Assembly (NCBI RefSeq): GCF_031432975.1 | Contig: NZ_CP133838.1 | Location: 5,146,001-5,210,000, forward strand | From: Buttiauxella selenatireducens | Lineage (GTDB): Bacteria; Pseudomonadota; Gammaproteobacteria; Enterobacterales; Enterobacteriaceae | Direction of reading: 5' to 3' | DNA length: 64,000 nt | In this document: in pieces, positions 10,215 to 24,225 of the stretch | Layout of the letters: each line of letters begins with the position of its first letter | Numbering within the stretch: the stretch's first letter is position 1 | Notes under the pieces: model-generated | Told to the model about the DNA's origin: nothing | Databases searched by the model: none | Seen by the model: only the letters and a program-made list of their open reading frames with translations | Position numbers and translations under genes: made by a program

Positions 10215-10323
10215 TAAAAAACGCCCCAGTCATTACTGACTGGGGCGGCTAAAATATTCAGCCAAATCCGATTACGTGAAGTAAAAGGTCTGAAAGATAG
10301 AACATCTTACCTCTGTACCCTAC
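10215..10323 (-). ncRNA. spf: Spot 42 RNA
   Basis: The minus strand from 10323 reads GTAGGGTACAGAGGTAAGAT and continues for 109 nt to a GC-rich terminator (GCCCCAGTC / GACTGGGGC plus U run). As far as I can recall it matches E. coli Spot 42 throughout. A TAGAGT -10 hexamer sits at the right distance (complement of 10331-10336). Spot 42 is an Hfq-dependent base-pairing RNA, repressed by CRP-cAMP, that inhibits galK and other secondary-carbon genes. It lies downstream of polA as in E. coli. Confidence 0.97.
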
Positions 10324-10459
10324 GCAAATAACTCTACTCCTTTTTATTCGGATGAAAAAGCATTTTTTGTAGTTTTTTTTCACTCTTTGCACGCCAATTT
10401 TGAAGCATCATCACAAAAAGCTATGACTTATGTTCTTTAGTTACAGAACTCGCTTCAAA

Positions 10460-13252
10460 TTAGTGCGCTTCATCCCAATTTGCACCACTCCCAACTTCCA
10501 CCAGCAACGGCACATCCAGTTTCATGCTGCCTTCCATCAGTTCGTGGACTTTCTTCGATACGGCTTCCAGATCATCCTGATGAACTTCAAATACCAATTC
10601 ATCGTGTACCTGCATGATCATTTTTACGCGCGGTTTATCAGCCTCAAGCCAGGCATCGACGGCAATCATCGCACGTTTGATGATGTCAGCTGCCGTTCCC
10701 TGCATAGGCGCGTTGATAGCCGCACGCTCAGCACCGGCACGACGTGCCGCATTACTAGAGTTGATATCCGGTAAATACAGACGACGTCCATCCAGCGTTT
10801 CAACATAACCTTGCTCTTTAGCCTGCTTACGAGTGCGCTCCATGTACTCCAGCACGCCAGGGTAGCGCTCAAAGTAGAGATCCATGTATTTTTGCGACTC
10901 TTTTCGTGGAATATTGAGCTGCCGTGACAAGCCGAATGCGCTCATGCCATAAATCAGACCGAAGTTAATCGCTTTCGCACTGCGGCGTTGCTCTCCAGAA
11001 ACGCTATCCAACGGAATTCCGAATACTTCAGATGCAGTAGCACGGTGAATATCTTTGCCTTCGGCAAATGCTGTCAGCAGACCCTTGTCACGAGATAAAT
11101 GCGCCATGATGCGCAACTCGATTTGCGAGTAGTCGGCAGAAACGATCAAGTAATCTTTGGGTGCAATAAAGGCCTGGCGAATACGTCGCCCTTCTTCATT
11201 ACGCACCGGAATGTTTTGCAGGTTCGGTTCGGTAGAAGACAAACGCCCGGTCGCGGCCACCGCCTGATGATAAGAGGTATGCACGCGCCCGGTTTTCGGG
11301 TTAATCATTAGTGGCAGCTTATCGGTATAAGTCGATTTCAGCTTCGCCAAACCACGGTGCTCAAGAATGACTTTTGGCAGCGGATAATCCAGTGCTAATT
11401 CTTCCAGCACTTCCTCAGAAGTAGAAGGCGCGCCGCCAGGGGTTTTCTTCAGTGGCTTAATACCTTGTTTCTCAAAAAGAATAGTCTGCAACTGCTTAGG
11501 TGAAGCAAGATTAAACGCTTCGCCAGCTATTTCATGTGCAGTCAATTCAAGTTCAGCCAGTCGTTTCGTCAACTGCTCAGAATGGGTGTGCAGAATAACG
11601 GGATCAATTTTGACGCCGTTACGTTCAATGCGTGACAGCACAGGGACAAGCGGCATTTCAACATTTTTAAAGATGCTTAATGGCCCTTCACGTTTCTCAA
11701 GCTTGGGCCACATCTTCAGATGCAACTGCAGGGTAACGTCTGCATCTTCTGCGGCATAACGTCCAGCTTGCTCAAGATCGATCTGGTTAAATGTCAGCTG
11801 CTTTTTGCCTTTACCGGCAATCTCTTCGAAGGTGATAGTCGTGTGCTTCAGCCAGCGAGAAGCCAGGCTGTCCATATCATGGCGGCCTGCCACGCTATCA
11901 AGTATGTAGGACTCGAGCATGGTATCGAATGCAATTCCGCGCAACTCAATATCGTAGTTCTGCATGATGCCGCGGTCATACTTCAGGTTCTGTCCAACTT
12001 TAAGAACACTTTCATCTTCAAGTAACGGCTTTAGAAGTTCGAGCGCCCGTTCACGAGGGATCTGCACCGGAGCATCTAAATAGTCATGCGCGACAGGGAT
12101 ATAGCACGCAACGCCCGGTTCGGTGGCAAACGAAAGTCCCACGAGGTTCGCACTGATATTGTCCAGGCTGTCGGTTTCAGTATCGAAAGCGATAACAGGC
12201 GCTTTTTTCAGGCGGGAAATCCACTCTTCAAGTACTGTTTCGTCAAGAATGGTGACGTAGTTGTCATAAGAAAGCGCACTGGCAGGTTCTTCCGGTTCAA
12301 CTTCGGCTTCAATTTCAATGGTTTTAGGGGATTGCGCTGCAGGTTTCGCGCCCTTAGCCTGCATCCACTTGCCCGCTTCAACGTCCGTAATCCAACGTTT
12401 AAATTCATATTGTTTAAACAGGCTAAGCAACTCTTCATCTGCTGGCTGCTGTACTTCTAATTGCTCGCAACCTAACTCGAGCTCAACATCCGTTTTGATG
12501 GTAGCCAGTTTATAGGAGAGGTAAGCAAGGTCTTTGCTTTGCTCAAGCTTCGCGGCCATGGTTTTCGCACCACGGAAGGTCAACTCTGCGATTTTTTCTG
12601 GGTTGGCATACAGTGCATCTAAACCACCTAAACCTTGCAGTAACGCCTGTGCAGTTTTCTCACCAACGCCCGGTACACCAGGAATGTTATCTGATGAGTC
12701 ACCCATTAAAGCCAGGAAGTCGATAATAAGTTCAGGAGGTACACCATACTTAGTGCGGACTTCTTCCGGGCCAAGGATAGTATTAGTCATGGTATTGATA
12801 AGCGTAACGCCAGGAGTAACCAGCTGCGCCATATCTTTATCGCCAGTGCTTATCAGTACCGGACGGCCAACACGTTCCGCCTCAAGCGCCAGCGTACCGA
12901 TAACATCGTCTGCTTCCACACCTGAAACAGCCAACAGAGGTAAGCCCATGGCTTTTACCATCGCATGAAGTGGCTCAATTTGCGCTCGAAGATCATCTGG
13001 CATTGGTGGTCGGTGTGATTTGTAATCCTCAAACAACTCGTCACGGAAGGTTTTGCCTTTAGCATCAAACACCACAGCGGCGTGAGTCGGCTGGTACTGC
13101 AACAACAAGCTACGCAGCATGTTCAGCACGCCGTACATTGCCCCGGTCGGTTCACCTTTGCTATTGGTCAGCGGTGGAAAGGCGTGATAGGCACGATAGA
13201 GATAAGAGGAGCCATCAACGAGGATAAGTGGGTTTTGCGCGATCTGAACCAT
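10460..13252 (-). CDS. polA: DNA polymerase I
   Basis: The 930-residue enzyme removes RNA primers and fills gaps in replication and repair. The 5'-3' exonuclease domain covers roughly residues 1-320 ([33 protein letters not shown]). The proofreading domain carries FDTETDSL. The polymerase domain shows motif A DYSQIELR, motif [15 protein letters not shown] and motif [10 protein letters not shown]. The start at 13252 gives [20 protein letters not shown], the family N-terminus; an in-frame upstream start would add 16 residues without homology. Spot 42 follows it on the same strand. Confidence 0.98.
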   Translation of the reverse strand: MVQIAQNPLILVDGSSYLYRAYHAFPPLTNSKGEPTGAMYGVLNMLRSLLLQYQPTHAAVVFDAKGKTFRDELFEDYKSHRPPMPDDLRAQIEPLHAMVKAMGLPLLAVSGVEADDVIGTLALEAERVGRPVLISTGDKDMAQLVTPGVTLINTMTNTILGPEEVRTKYGVPPELIIDFLALMGDSSDNIPGVPGVGEKTAQALLQGLGGLDALYANPEKIAELTFRGAKTMAAKLEQSKDLAYLSYKLATIKTDVELELGCEQLEVQQPADEELLSLFKQYEFKRWITDVEAGKWMQAKGAKPAAQSPKTIEIEAEVEPEEPASALSYDNYVTILDETVLEEWISRLKKAPVIAFDTETDSLDNISANLVGLSFATEPGVACYIPVAHDYLDAPVQIPRERALELLKPLLEDESVLKVGQNLKYDRGIMQNYDIELRGIAFDTMLESYILDSVAGRHDMDSLASRWLKHTTITFEEIAGKGKKQLTFNQIDLEQAGRYAAEDADVTLQLHLKMWPKLEKREGPLSIFKNVEMPLVPVLSRIERNGVKIDPVILHTHSEQLTKRLAELELTAHEIAGEAFNLASPKQLQTILFEKQGIKPLKKTPGGAPSTSEEVLEELALDYPLPKVILEHRGLAKLKSTYTDKLPLMINPKTGRVHTSYHQAVAATGRLSSTEPNLQNIPVRNEEGRRIRQAFIAPKDYLIVSADYSQIELRIMAHLSRDKGLLTAFAEGKDIHRATASEVFGIPLDSVSGEQRRSAKAINFGLIYGMSAFGLSRQLNIPRKESQKYMDLYFERYPGVLEYMERTRKQAKEQGYVETLDGRRLYLPDINSSNAARRAGAERAAINAPMQGTAADIIKRAMIAVDAWLEADKPRVKMIMQVHDELVFEVHQDDLEAVSKKVHELMEGSMKLDVPLLVEVGSGANWDEAH

Positions 13253-13697
13253 AATGTTCCGTTCCGTGACTGGTTTTAGTTTATAGGTAAAGGATGCCAT
13301 AGCCTGGCTGAAAACATGAACTTTTGAGGAAGATAAGGTGAAAAGTTTTGTTGATCTTCGAGATCGGCCCCACGATCAATATTGTGGATAAGTTTGTGCA
13401 TAATTCTTTAAGCAATTGATTGCTAATCTGTAAGGAAATCATCACCAGGATTAATTTCAATATTTTTCAATATCTTGCATAACACTCATTCACTAAGAAG
13501 ACATTTTGCTAATGATCGATAAATGTGGATATAAAAATAAATTATGTTATAGACCGGTATTATTCAAAGCATGTGGTATGCGGATTTATTATTCAGCAGT
13601 TTTAGTGTCATCACTGGTGATAAATTTCTGATAAAATTCAGCCTTACTATCCTATTCCCAGCACCCGACACTCCTTAACCATCTGAAAAATTTATTT
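13253..13697. other. polA-yihG divergent intergenic region
   Basis: These 445 AT-rich bases separate divergent polA and yihG and should hold both promoters. I see one strong DnaA box (listed separately) and a near match, TGTGGATAT, at about 13523. No ORF or RNA gene is convincing here. Confidence 0.6.
13383..13391 (-). promoter_or_regulatory. DnaA box upstream of polA
   Basis: TGTGGATAA is the exact complement of the strong DnaA box TTATCCACA. It is 131 bp upstream of the polA start codon. Whether DnaA acts on polA here is inference. Confidence 0.6.
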
Positions 13698-14585
13698 ATG
13701 TCGAGATTATTCGCCGCGATAACTTTGATTCTGAGTGTCGCTCTTACTATCGTGGTCACTGTAGCCTGCTCAGTACCCATTATTATTGCTGGCATTATCA
13801 AGCTGCTTCTACCTATTCCCATCATCTGGCGCTCAATCTCGGCATTTGCTGATTCCATGATGTACTGCTGGTGTGAAGGATTGGCCTTTTTGCTCAGGTT
13901 AAATCCACACTTGAAATGGGATGTTGAAGGGCTCGATGAACTCAGTAAAAAAAACTGGTATCTGCTGATTTGTAATCACAGAAGCTGGGCTGATATCGTC
14001 ATTTTGTGTGTGCTGTTTCGTAAACATATCCCAATGAATAAGTACTTTTTAAAACAACAGCTCGCCTGGGTGCCATTTATGGGTTTAGCTTGTTGGGCGT
14101 TGGATATGCCTTTCATGAAACGCTATTCGCGCGGGTATTTGTTACGTCATCCGGAGCAACGTGGCAAAGACGTCGAAACCACTCGCCGTTCTTGTGAAAA
14201 ATTCCGCTCTCACCCAACGACCATCGTGAATTTTGTCGAAGGTTCAAGGTTTACTAAAGAGAAGCGTTTACAGACTCGTTCAGCTTTTAAAAACCTGCTT
14301 CCGCCAAAAGCAGCAGGGATCGCAATGGCTCTCAATGTTCTTGGGAAACAATTCGATAAACTGCTGAATGTGACGCTTTGTTATCCTGAAAATACACAAA
14401 AACCATTTTATGACATGTTAACCGGGAAAATGACGCGAATTGTGGTGAGAGTGTCGCTGGTGCCTATTGCAGAGGATCTGCATGGCGATTATGTAAATGA
14501 TAAAGCCTTTAAACGTCGCTTCCAGCAATGGTTGAATGCATTGTGGCATGAGAAAGACGAGCTACTGACAAGCATCAAGCAATAG
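13698..14585 (+). CDS. yihG: YihG, inner-membrane 1-acyl-glycerol-3-phosphate acyltransferase
   Basis: The 295-residue product belongs to the PlsC-type acyltransferases and acylates lysophosphatidic acid in phospholipid synthesis, next to the main enzyme PlsC. Visible are an N-terminal hydrophobic hairpin (about residues 3-45), the catalytic NHRSWAD (HX4D) and the substrate motif FVEGSRFT. The ATG at 13698 has a weak ribosome-binding site. In-frame homology to E. coli YihG seems to extend about eight codons upstream (LNHLKNLF), but no usual start codon is there. Confidence 0.93.
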   Translation: MSRLFAAITLILSVALTIVVTVACSVPIIIAGIIKLLLPIPIIWRSISAFADSMMYCWCEGLAFLLRLNPHLKWDVEGLDELSKKNWYLLICNHRSWADIVILCVLFRKHIPMNKYFLKQQLAWVPFMGLACWALDMPFMKRYSRGYLLRHPEQRGKDVETTRRSCEKFRSHPTTIVNFVEGSRFTKEKRLQTRSAFKNLLPPKAAGIAMALNVLGKQFDKLLNVTLCYPENTQKPFYDMLTGKMTRIVVRVSLVPIAEDLHGDYVNDKAFKRRFQQWLNALWHEKDELLTSIKQ

Positions 14586-14586
14586 A

Positions 14587-14614
14587 AAAAAGCCGGTCAA
14601 TGACCGGCTTTTTT
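14587..14614. terminator. Bidirectional terminator between yihG and dsbA
   Basis: AAAAAAGCCGGTCAATGACCG followed by GCTTTTTT is a symmetric hairpin with a T run on one side and an A run on the other. It can therefore end transcription of both convergent genes. Confidence 0.88.
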
Positions 14615-14615
14615 G

Positions 14616-15239
14616 TTATTTCTGTCCAACCAGGAACTTGGCAACATCAGCATATTGCTGAATAAACACGTCCATGTTGCTCGTGTCCATGCCTTGCGGA
14701 TTCAACTGATATTTTCCGTTTACGAACATAGCTGGAACGCCCTGCAATTGTAGATCCGCAGCAGCTTTCTCTTGTTGAGCAACCAATGATTTCACAACAA
14801 AGCTGTTCCATGCAGCGTCGTACTCTTCTGGTTTAACACCAGCATCGATGAACACCTGGCGGATATCAGCAACGTTTTGAACAGCTTGAGTCTTCTGTAC
14901 TGCTTCAAACAGTGGAGCGGTGATTTTGTCTTCCACGCCCAATGCCATCGCAACAGCCCATGCCTGAGTTAAATCTTTGCCCAATGGGCCCAGGAACTCA
15001 ACATGGTATTTTGTCATTTTGGTGCCTTCTGGCAGCTTTTTCTTCACAGTATCAGAGACATGAAGAACTTCTTCAAACTGATAGCAATGTGGGCAGTAGA
15101 AGGAGAAAAACTCTAAAACTTGTGGCTCACCGGCAACAGGTTTTTCTAAAGTGATAAATTCTTTTCCATCTTTAAACTGCGCGGCAGACACGCTGAATGC
15201 CAGGATCATCCCCGCCAGCGCCAGCCAAATCTTTTTCAT
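14616..15239 (-). CDS. dsbA: DsbA, periplasmic thiol:disulfide oxidoreductase
   Basis: DsbA introduces disulfide bonds into exported proteins and is reoxidised by DsbB. The precursor starts with a typical signal peptide ([18 protein letters not shown], cut before AQF) and has a thioredoxin fold with the active site CPHC in FYCPHCYQ. The cis-Pro loop is GVPAMFVN. I use the second of two adjacent ATGs (15239) to match the family N-terminus MKKIW; the first (15242) is equally close to the AGGAG site and possible. It follows srkA, as in E. coli, but yihF, which comes next there, is absent. Confidence 0.97.
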   Translation of the reverse strand: MKKIWLALAGMILAFSVSAAQFKDGKEFITLEKPVAGEPQVLEFFSFYCPHCYQFEEVLHVSDTVKKKLPEGTKMTKYHVEFLGPLGKDLTQAWAVAMALGVEDKITAPLFEAVQKTQAVQNVADIRQVFIDAGVKPEEYDAAWNSFVVKSLVAQQEKAAADLQLQGVPAMFVNGKYQLNPQGMDTSNMDVFIQQYADVAKFLVGQK

Positions 15240-15267
15240 CATTAAATCTCTCCTGAATAAATACTGA

Positions 15268-16254
15268 TTAATACATTGGCGTTAATGTTAGTGGTGGTTC
15301 ACGCAGAACCCTTACCTGCTCTGTAAAAGTCGCAGTTTGTCTTCGCCAGTAATCTTCGTCTGTAAGCCATGGAAAATTTCTGGGGAAAGCAGGATCATCC
15401 CAGCGTCGAATTATCCACGCGAGATAATAGACCATTCGCATTGCACGTAAAGGTTCTATGAGTGCAATTTCGTCTGATTCAAATGGGGTAAACTCTTCAT
15501 ACGCTTCGACAATCATTTCCAGCTGCATTCTCTGCTCGGCTTTGTCACCATTGAGAAGCATCCAGATATCCTGAATTGCCGGGCCATTTCGGGCATCATC
15601 CAGATCGACAAACAAAGGGCCATCACGCCAGAGAATGTTCCCTGGATGGCAATCACCATGCAGTCTCAATGGCTGAAAATCGGTATGCCAATGAAGTTTA
15701 ACTTCAGCTATTAGCGCATCTGTTGCACTGAGAAATCCCTTCTTGAGGGCAGAGGGAATCAAAGGCGTATGCTCAAACATTTCGCGAGGCTCAAATAAGT
15801 ATTCACTTAAGCCTATGTCAGGACGCGCAGAAAATTGCTTACGTCGACCGGTTTGATGTATACGACCAAGATAGCGCCCCACCCATTCCATCTGGTCGAG
15901 GTTATCTGTTTCGTACTGCCTTCCCCCCAAACTTGGGAACACAGCATACATAAAGCCGTTATGGCGTAATAGCGTGTTGCCGTTGAAATGCAGGGGAGCG
16001 GCGACCGGAACCTCATCAGCTTGCAACTCAAGTGCAAACTGATGCTCTTCTTCTATCTGCTCAGGTGACCAACGATGAGGCCGATAAAACTTAACCACAT
16101 AACGTTTACGATCCTCGTCCTGAAACTGGTAAACGCGGTTTTCAAAACTGTTTAATGGGGTCAAGCCGGAATCCACCCGTATACCCTGTTCGAACAGGGC
16201 ATCCATGATGGTATCCGGATGTAGTGTTTGAAAATTGAAAGCGCCGTCTGTCAT
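15268..16254 (-). CDS. srkA: SrkA (RdoA/YihE), stress-response Ser/Thr kinase
   Basis: The 328-residue product has the length of E. coli SrkA, a cytoplasmic kinase with a choline-kinase-like fold that protects cells from stress-induced death and is linked to Cpx signalling. The catalytic loop is [12 protein letters not shown], and the metal-binding motif is [11 protein letters not shown]. The start at ATG 16254 gives [20 protein letters not shown], aligned with the family; an in-frame TTG lies four codons upstream. The gene is 28 bp before dsbA, so co-transcription is likely, as in E. coli. Confidence 0.95.
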   Translation of the reverse strand: MTDGAFNFQTLHPDTIMDALFEQGIRVDSGLTPLNSFENRVYQFQDEDRKRYVVKFYRPHRWSPEQIEEEHQFALELQADEVPVAAPLHFNGNTLLRHNGFMYAVFPSLGGRQYETDNLDQMEWVGRYLGRIHQTGRRKQFSARPDIGLSEYLFEPREMFEHTPLIPSALKKGFLSATDALIAEVKLHWHTDFQPLRLHGDCHPGNILWRDGPLFVDLDDARNGPAIQDIWMLLNGDKAEQRMQLEMIVEAYEEFTPFESDEIALIEPLRAMRMVYYLAWIIRRWDDPAFPRNFPWLTDEDYWRRQTATFTEQVRVLREPPLTLTPMY

Positions 16255-16330
16255 CCAGGCAACCAACTGTAAATACGAATAGTTGAGGATAACATTTCAT
16301 CACCACTAAAGTGGGCCGGCTTACAAGCTT

Positions 16331-16600
16331 TTACTCTTTAATTACGCCGCGAGCGCGTAATAATGCTGTCTTAAAATCTTCTTCATAATCCTTCTGAATG
16401 CCGGGAATAACAGCATCTTTTGCAGAGTCGCGCATTTTCAGATGATAAATCAGCACATCATCAGTGAGATCGGTTAATTCACCGGTATAACCTGACTCTT
16501 TGCTAAGTTTCTGCAAAAATTGAATCAAGTTGAGGTCCGGCTCTTTCTGCCATGCGGGCTGAAGTAACTCGAGCAGTTCGTTAAGACGTTTGCATTTCAT
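16331..16600 (-). CDS. yihD: YihD, conserved protein of unknown function (DUF1040)
   Basis: The 89-residue product is nearly the same as E. coli YihD ([20 protein letters not shown] at the N-terminus). Its function is not established; the family is small, acidic and predicted cytoplasmic, with no signal peptide or membrane helix. The start at 16600 behind AAGGAGCAC fits both the family and the ribosome-binding site. It is divergent from mobA and upstream of srkA. Confidence 0.92.
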   Translation of the reverse strand: MKCKRLNELLELLQPAWQKEPDLNLIQFLQKLSKESGYTGELTDLTDDVLIYHLKMRDSAKDAVIPGIQKDYEEDFKTALLRARGVIKE

Positions 16601-16672
16601 GATTGTGCTCCTTTCACATGAGAGATGTGACACGTTAGCAGGCTCAAACCCACATTAAAAGAGGCGATATAA

Positions 16673-17254
16673 GTGAGATGTTTAACGGAAGTTACTGGTG
16701 TGGTGTTGGCGGGAGGAAGAGCCACAAGAATGGGTGGCAAGGATAAAGGACTGATACACCTAAATGGTCTGCCATTATTTGAGCATGTCACCAGAAAACT
16801 CACGCCTCAAGTCAATAACGTGGTGATTAGCGCAAATAGAAATATTGATATATATCAGTCCATTGGATTACCTGTCCTGAGTGACACTCTGCCTGATTAC
16901 CCTGGGCCATTGGCAGGAATGCTATCAGCAATGCAGAAACTTGATAGCGAATGGTTTTTGTTTTGCCCTTGCGATACGCCTAATATCCCGGACGATTTGG
17001 CATACAAACTTTGGGAACAGAAAGGGGCGTCCTGCGCCATATGGGTAAATGATGGTGAGCGAGATCATCCAACCATCGCTCTTTTACATAACAAACTAGC
17101 GATATCGCTGGAAAACTATCTGGCTTCTGGCGAGCGGCGGGTTATGTACTTTCTACGAGAGGCTGGCGGTCACGCCGTATTATTCCCGAACCAGATGCAA
17201 AACTTCATCAACGTGAATTCACCTGATGATCTTGCCCAATGGGAGCGTAAATAG
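16673..17254 (+). CDS. mobA: MobA, molybdenum cofactor guanylyltransferase
   Basis: MobA transfers GMP from GTP to molybdopterin to make the bis-MGD cofactor of enzymes such as nitrate reductase. The 193-residue product has the nucleotidyltransferase motif LAGGRATRMGGKDKG near the N-terminus, DYPGPLAGMLS and the metal-binding PCDTP. It starts with GTG at 16673, eight bases after GAGG; an ATG five bases later is out of frame. It differs from E. coli MobA much more than its neighbours differ from theirs. It touches mobB (stop TAG then ATG). Confidence 0.93.
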   Translation: MRCLTEVTGVVLAGGRATRMGGKDKGLIHLNGLPLFEHVTRKLTPQVNNVVISANRNIDIYQSIGLPVLSDTLPDYPGPLAGMLSAMQKLDSEWFLFCPCDTPNIPDDLAYKLWEQKGASCAIWVNDGERDHPTIALLHNKLAISLENYLASGERRVMYFLREAGGHAVLFPNQMQNFINVNSPDDLAQWERK

Positions 17255-17761
17255 ATGATACCTCTGCTCGCTATTGCCGCCTGGAGTGGCACCGGTAAAA
17301 CAACGCTTCTCAAGCAATTGATCCCTTTACTCATTCAACAAGGGATACGCCCAGGCCTAATCAAACATACTCATCATGATGTGGATGTCGATAAACCTGG
17401 AAAGGACAGCTACGAATTGCGGAAAGCTGGTGCAGCACAAACGATTGTGGCCAATAAGAATCGCTGGGCGCTAATGACTGAAACATCTGAGCAAGAAGAA
17501 CTGGATTTACATTGGCTCGCCAGCCGAATGGATCCGACCTCACTCGATTTGATATTAGTTGAAGGTTTTAAGCACGAGGCGATACCTAAGATCCTGCTTT
17601 ATCGGTCAGGACTAACGCATAGCATTGATGAGCTGGAAATCGACAGTAATGTTATTGCCATATCGAGTGACGTGCCGATCCTGAATGCAAGACTTCCGGT
17701 TCTGGACATCAATTCACCCAGCCAGATTGCTGATTTTATTGCTAAATGGCTTAATAAATGA
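17255..17761 (+). CDS. mobB: MobB, molybdopterin-guanine dinucleotide biosynthesis adaptor
   Basis: The 168-residue GTP-binding protein begins MIPLLAIAAWSGTGKTTLLK, with the P-loop at about residues 11-18, followed by LIKHTHHDVDVDKPGKDSYE, typical of the family. It binds MobA and is thought to help GTP or cofactor delivery, though it is not essential in E. coli. It begins directly after the mobA stop codon and is followed by its own terminator. The rRNA operon converges on it from the right, as for rrnA in E. coli. Confidence 0.94.
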   Translation: MIPLLAIAAWSGTGKTTLLKQLIPLLIQQGIRPGLIKHTHHDVDVDKPGKDSYELRKAGAAQTIVANKNRWALMTETSEQEELDLHWLASRMDPTSLDLILVEGFKHEAIPKILLYRSGLTHSIDELEIDSNVIAISSDVPILNARLPVLDINSPSQIADFIAKWLNK

Positions 17762-17766
17762 GTTTC

Positions 17767-17790
17767 GCCTGCGCTGTTGCAGGCTTTTTT
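17767..17790 (+). terminator. Terminator of mobAB
   Basis: GCCTGC pairs with GCAGGC over a six-base loop and is followed by six Ts, starting 6 bp after the mobB stop. Confidence 0.85.
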
Positions 17791-17881
17791 CTTGTAAATA
17801 CTCTTATCATCCTGATACTCGCCCCTCCGGGGCCGCCGTGACCGGCGTGCAAAACTGTTCCCGACTGTTTTGTCACAAACA

Positions 17882-17909
17882 CAAAAAGGCCACCCGTTAA
17901 GGTGGCCTT
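17882..17909 (-). terminator. Terminator of the rRNA operon
   Basis: On the minus strand AAGGCCACC and GGTGGCC form a strong hairpin followed by TTTTTGTG, shortly past the 3' end of 5S rRNA. No tRNA gene lies between 5S and this terminator. Confidence 0.85.
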
Positions 17910-17921
17910 CATGTTTATTTG

Positions 17922-18041
17922 GAGCCTGGCAGTTCCCTACTCTCGCATGGGGAGACCCCACACTACCATCGGCGCTACGGCGTTTCACTTCTGAGTTCGG
18001 CATGGGGTCAGGTGGGACCACCGCGCTGTTGCCGCCAGGCA
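17922..18041 (-). rRNA. rrf: 5S ribosomal RNA
   Basis: The minus strand begins TGCCTGGCGGCAACAGCGCG and ends with CTGCCAGGCTC, so the terminal stem closes. Length is 120 nt, and the internal sequence (CCATGCCGAACTCAGAAGTG) is standard enterobacterial 5S. It is the last gene of the operon, next to convergent mobB. Confidence 0.98.
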
Positions 18042-18155
18042 TATTCTGTTTTCATTAACCGTCATATTTTCATATGACCATTAACTTAAAATCTTGGAAT
18101 TAAGCTGAAAATTAAAGTGTCTTTCTCATTATTCTTAAAACACCTTCGGTGTTGT

Positions 18156-21064
<2,909 letters not shown>

Positions 21065-21283
21065 TCACAACCCGAAGATGTCTCGTGAGACACAATCGAT
21101 GTTGTGAAAATTTGAGAGACTCGAACACACCGATACTTCCTTTCTTATTACGGAGAAAGGAAACAGTGTGTCGTTTCAATTTTCAGCTTGTTCCAGATTT
21201 TTAAAGAGCAAATATCTCAAACGTGACTGTTAAGTCAGTTTTGAGATATTGAGGTCGGTGACTTTCACTCACAAACCAGCAAG

Positions 21284-21359
21284 TGGCGTCCCCTAGGGGA
21301 TTCGAACCCCTGTTACCGCCGTGAAAGGGCGGTGTCCTGGGCCTCTAGACGAAGGGGAC
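21284..21359 (-). tRNA. gltU: tRNA-Glu (anticodon TTC) in the rRNA spacer
   Basis: The minus strand reads GTCCCCTTCGTCTAGAGG at the 5' end, has the anticodon loop CTTTCAC (anticodon TTC) and ends GGGGACGCCA with encoded CCA, 76 nt in total. A single tRNA-Glu in the 16S-23S spacer is the arrangement of E. coli rrnC (and rrnB, E and G), not of rrnA, which carries tRNA-Ile and tRNA-Ala. Confidence 0.98.
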
Positions 21360-21445
21360 ACTGAAGTCTCACTCGCAAGACGCCTTGCTTCTTTACTTTC
21401 ATCAGACAATCTGTGTGAGCACTACGCGGGTTTGTATCTATTAGG

Positions 21446-22985
<1,540 letters not shown>

Positions 22986-23158
22986 AAAGCTTGATTTGCT
23001 TCAACTCGTGAAGCGGTGCTCAAAAATTAACTTTCGTAATAATTCAACTAAATGAATTACTGCTTGGTCACTCTTCAAGACTTGATATTTTTTTGATACC
23101 CGAAGGTATCTGAGATATCAATCCTGCGAGTGCCCACACAGATTGTCTGATAAATTGT

Positions 23159-23167
23159 TAAAGAGCA
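23159..23167 (-). promoter_or_regulatory. boxA antitermination site in the rRNA leader
   Basis: The minus strand reads TGCTCTTTA, the rRNA boxA consensus, followed by an A/T-rich leader. NusB/NusE bind it so that polymerase resists Rho over the operon. A second boxA-like GCTCTTTAAAAA stands in the 16S-23S spacer near 21200. Confidence 0.82.
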
Positions 23168-23206
23168 GTGAGTTACGCGCTTTCGCTTGCTAACTCGAGG
23201 TGGCGT

Positions 23207-23234
23207 ATATTACGCTTTCCTCTTTCAGAGTCAA
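23207..23234 (-). promoter_or_regulatory. rRNA promoter P2
   Basis: TTGACT and TAATAT on the minus strand are separated by 16 bp, in the context TTGACTCTGAAAGAGGAAAG, which resembles E. coli rrn P2. It is about 215 bp from the start of 16S. Confidence 0.88.
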
Positions 23235-23305
23235 GCGTTTATTTTCGCTTTTCATCTGGCTGACGGGCCGGTTTGTAAGCCGTTGTGCCGTGTCAGTGGA
23301 GGCGC

Positions 23306-23333
23306 AGTATAGGGATTTTCTGGAAGCTGACAA
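23306..23333 (-). promoter_or_regulatory. rRNA promoter P1
   Basis: TTGTCA and TATACT on the minus strand have a 16-bp spacer and are followed by the discriminator GCGCC, as in E. coli rrn P1, the growth-rate- and ppGpp-controlled promoter. A/T-rich sequence upstream (about 23334-23390) is a plausible UP element, with Fis sites expected beyond. Confidence 0.9.
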
Positions 23334-23484
23334 GTGTTTATTGCAAAAAGATTACCAAGCGTCTTTTTTTTCGCCAAAAGCACTAAAAAAGGTCTGTAAT
23401 ACGGGATTATTGCTGTTTTAAGCATCAGAAAAGGAGACATGGTGGCATACTCATAATAGAAACAATGCTAAAGGAATTGCTTTT

Positions 23485-24183
23485 ATGTCTCTCTCTGCCC
23501 AACAACTCGCAGCTCAAAAGAATCTTTCCTATGTCCTTGCGGAAAAACTCGCTCAACGCATTCTCAAAGGTGAGTACGAGGCGGGTAGCATCTTGCCTGG
23601 TGAAATAGAGTTAGGTGAACTCTTCGGCGTAAGCCGCACGGCGGTAAGGGAAGCAGTAAAGACATTAACAGCAAAAGGTATGGTTTTACCTCGCCCTCGC
23701 ATCGGTACCCGCGTAATGCCCCGCGCCCACTGGAACTTCCTTGATAAGGAATTGCTCACCTGGTGGATGACAGAAGAGAACTTTAACGATGTGGTGGATG
23801 ACTTCCTTATTATGCGTAATAGCCTGGAGCCACAAGCCTGCGCATTAGCTGCGGTAAATGGTACGCGTGAGCAAAAAGCTACTCTCAACGAGATGATGGC
23901 AGAGATGGTTAAATTGAAAGTCTCATTTGACCGTCAACGCTGGATAGAAGTTGATATGGCCTACCACGAACAAATCTATGCAATGAGTGGTAATCCATTC
24001 CTTGGTTCTTTCGCTAACTTATTCCGTTCTATTTATTACAATTACTTTACTGCTATAACCGACAAAGAAGTTATCAAGCTCGATTTGCACCAGGCAATTG
24101 TTGATGCCATTACCTTGGGTGATAGCCAGGCCGCGTTAGTCGCAGGTCAGACACTATTAAAAGAACCCTTCGAACACAGGTAA
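23485..24183 (+). CDS. yieP: YieP, FadR-subfamily GntR transcriptional regulator
   Basis: The 232-residue protein has an N-terminal winged helix-turn-helix (about residues 15-80, including LFGVSRTAVREAVKTLTAKG) and a C-terminal all-helical FCD ligand domain. It aligns along its length with E. coli YieP, whose physiological role is not well settled. The C-terminal tail (LLKEPFEHR) differs. ATG at 23485 follows AAGGA at good spacing. It lies 42 bp before hsrA on the same strand and is divergent from the rRNA operon, as yieP is from rrnC in E. coli. Confidence 0.92.
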   Translation: MSLSAQQLAAQKNLSYVLAEKLAQRILKGEYEAGSILPGEIELGELFGVSRTAVREAVKTLTAKGMVLPRPRIGTRVMPRAHWNFLDKELLTWWMTEENFNDVVDDFLIMRNSLEPQACALAAVNGTREQKATLNEMMAEMVKLKVSFDRQRWIEVDMAYHEQIYAMSGNPFLGSFANLFRSIYYNYFTAITDKEVIKLDLHQAIVDAITLGDSQAALVAGQTLLKEPFEHR

Positions 24184-24225
24184 AGTCTCACGTTCTCCTG
24201 CGTGCCTTAAAACATCAGGACAAAA

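Noticed and set aside
23200-23421. A 73-codon ORF in the rRNA promoter region
   Set aside because: It overlaps P1 and P2 and has no ribosome-binding site or homology.
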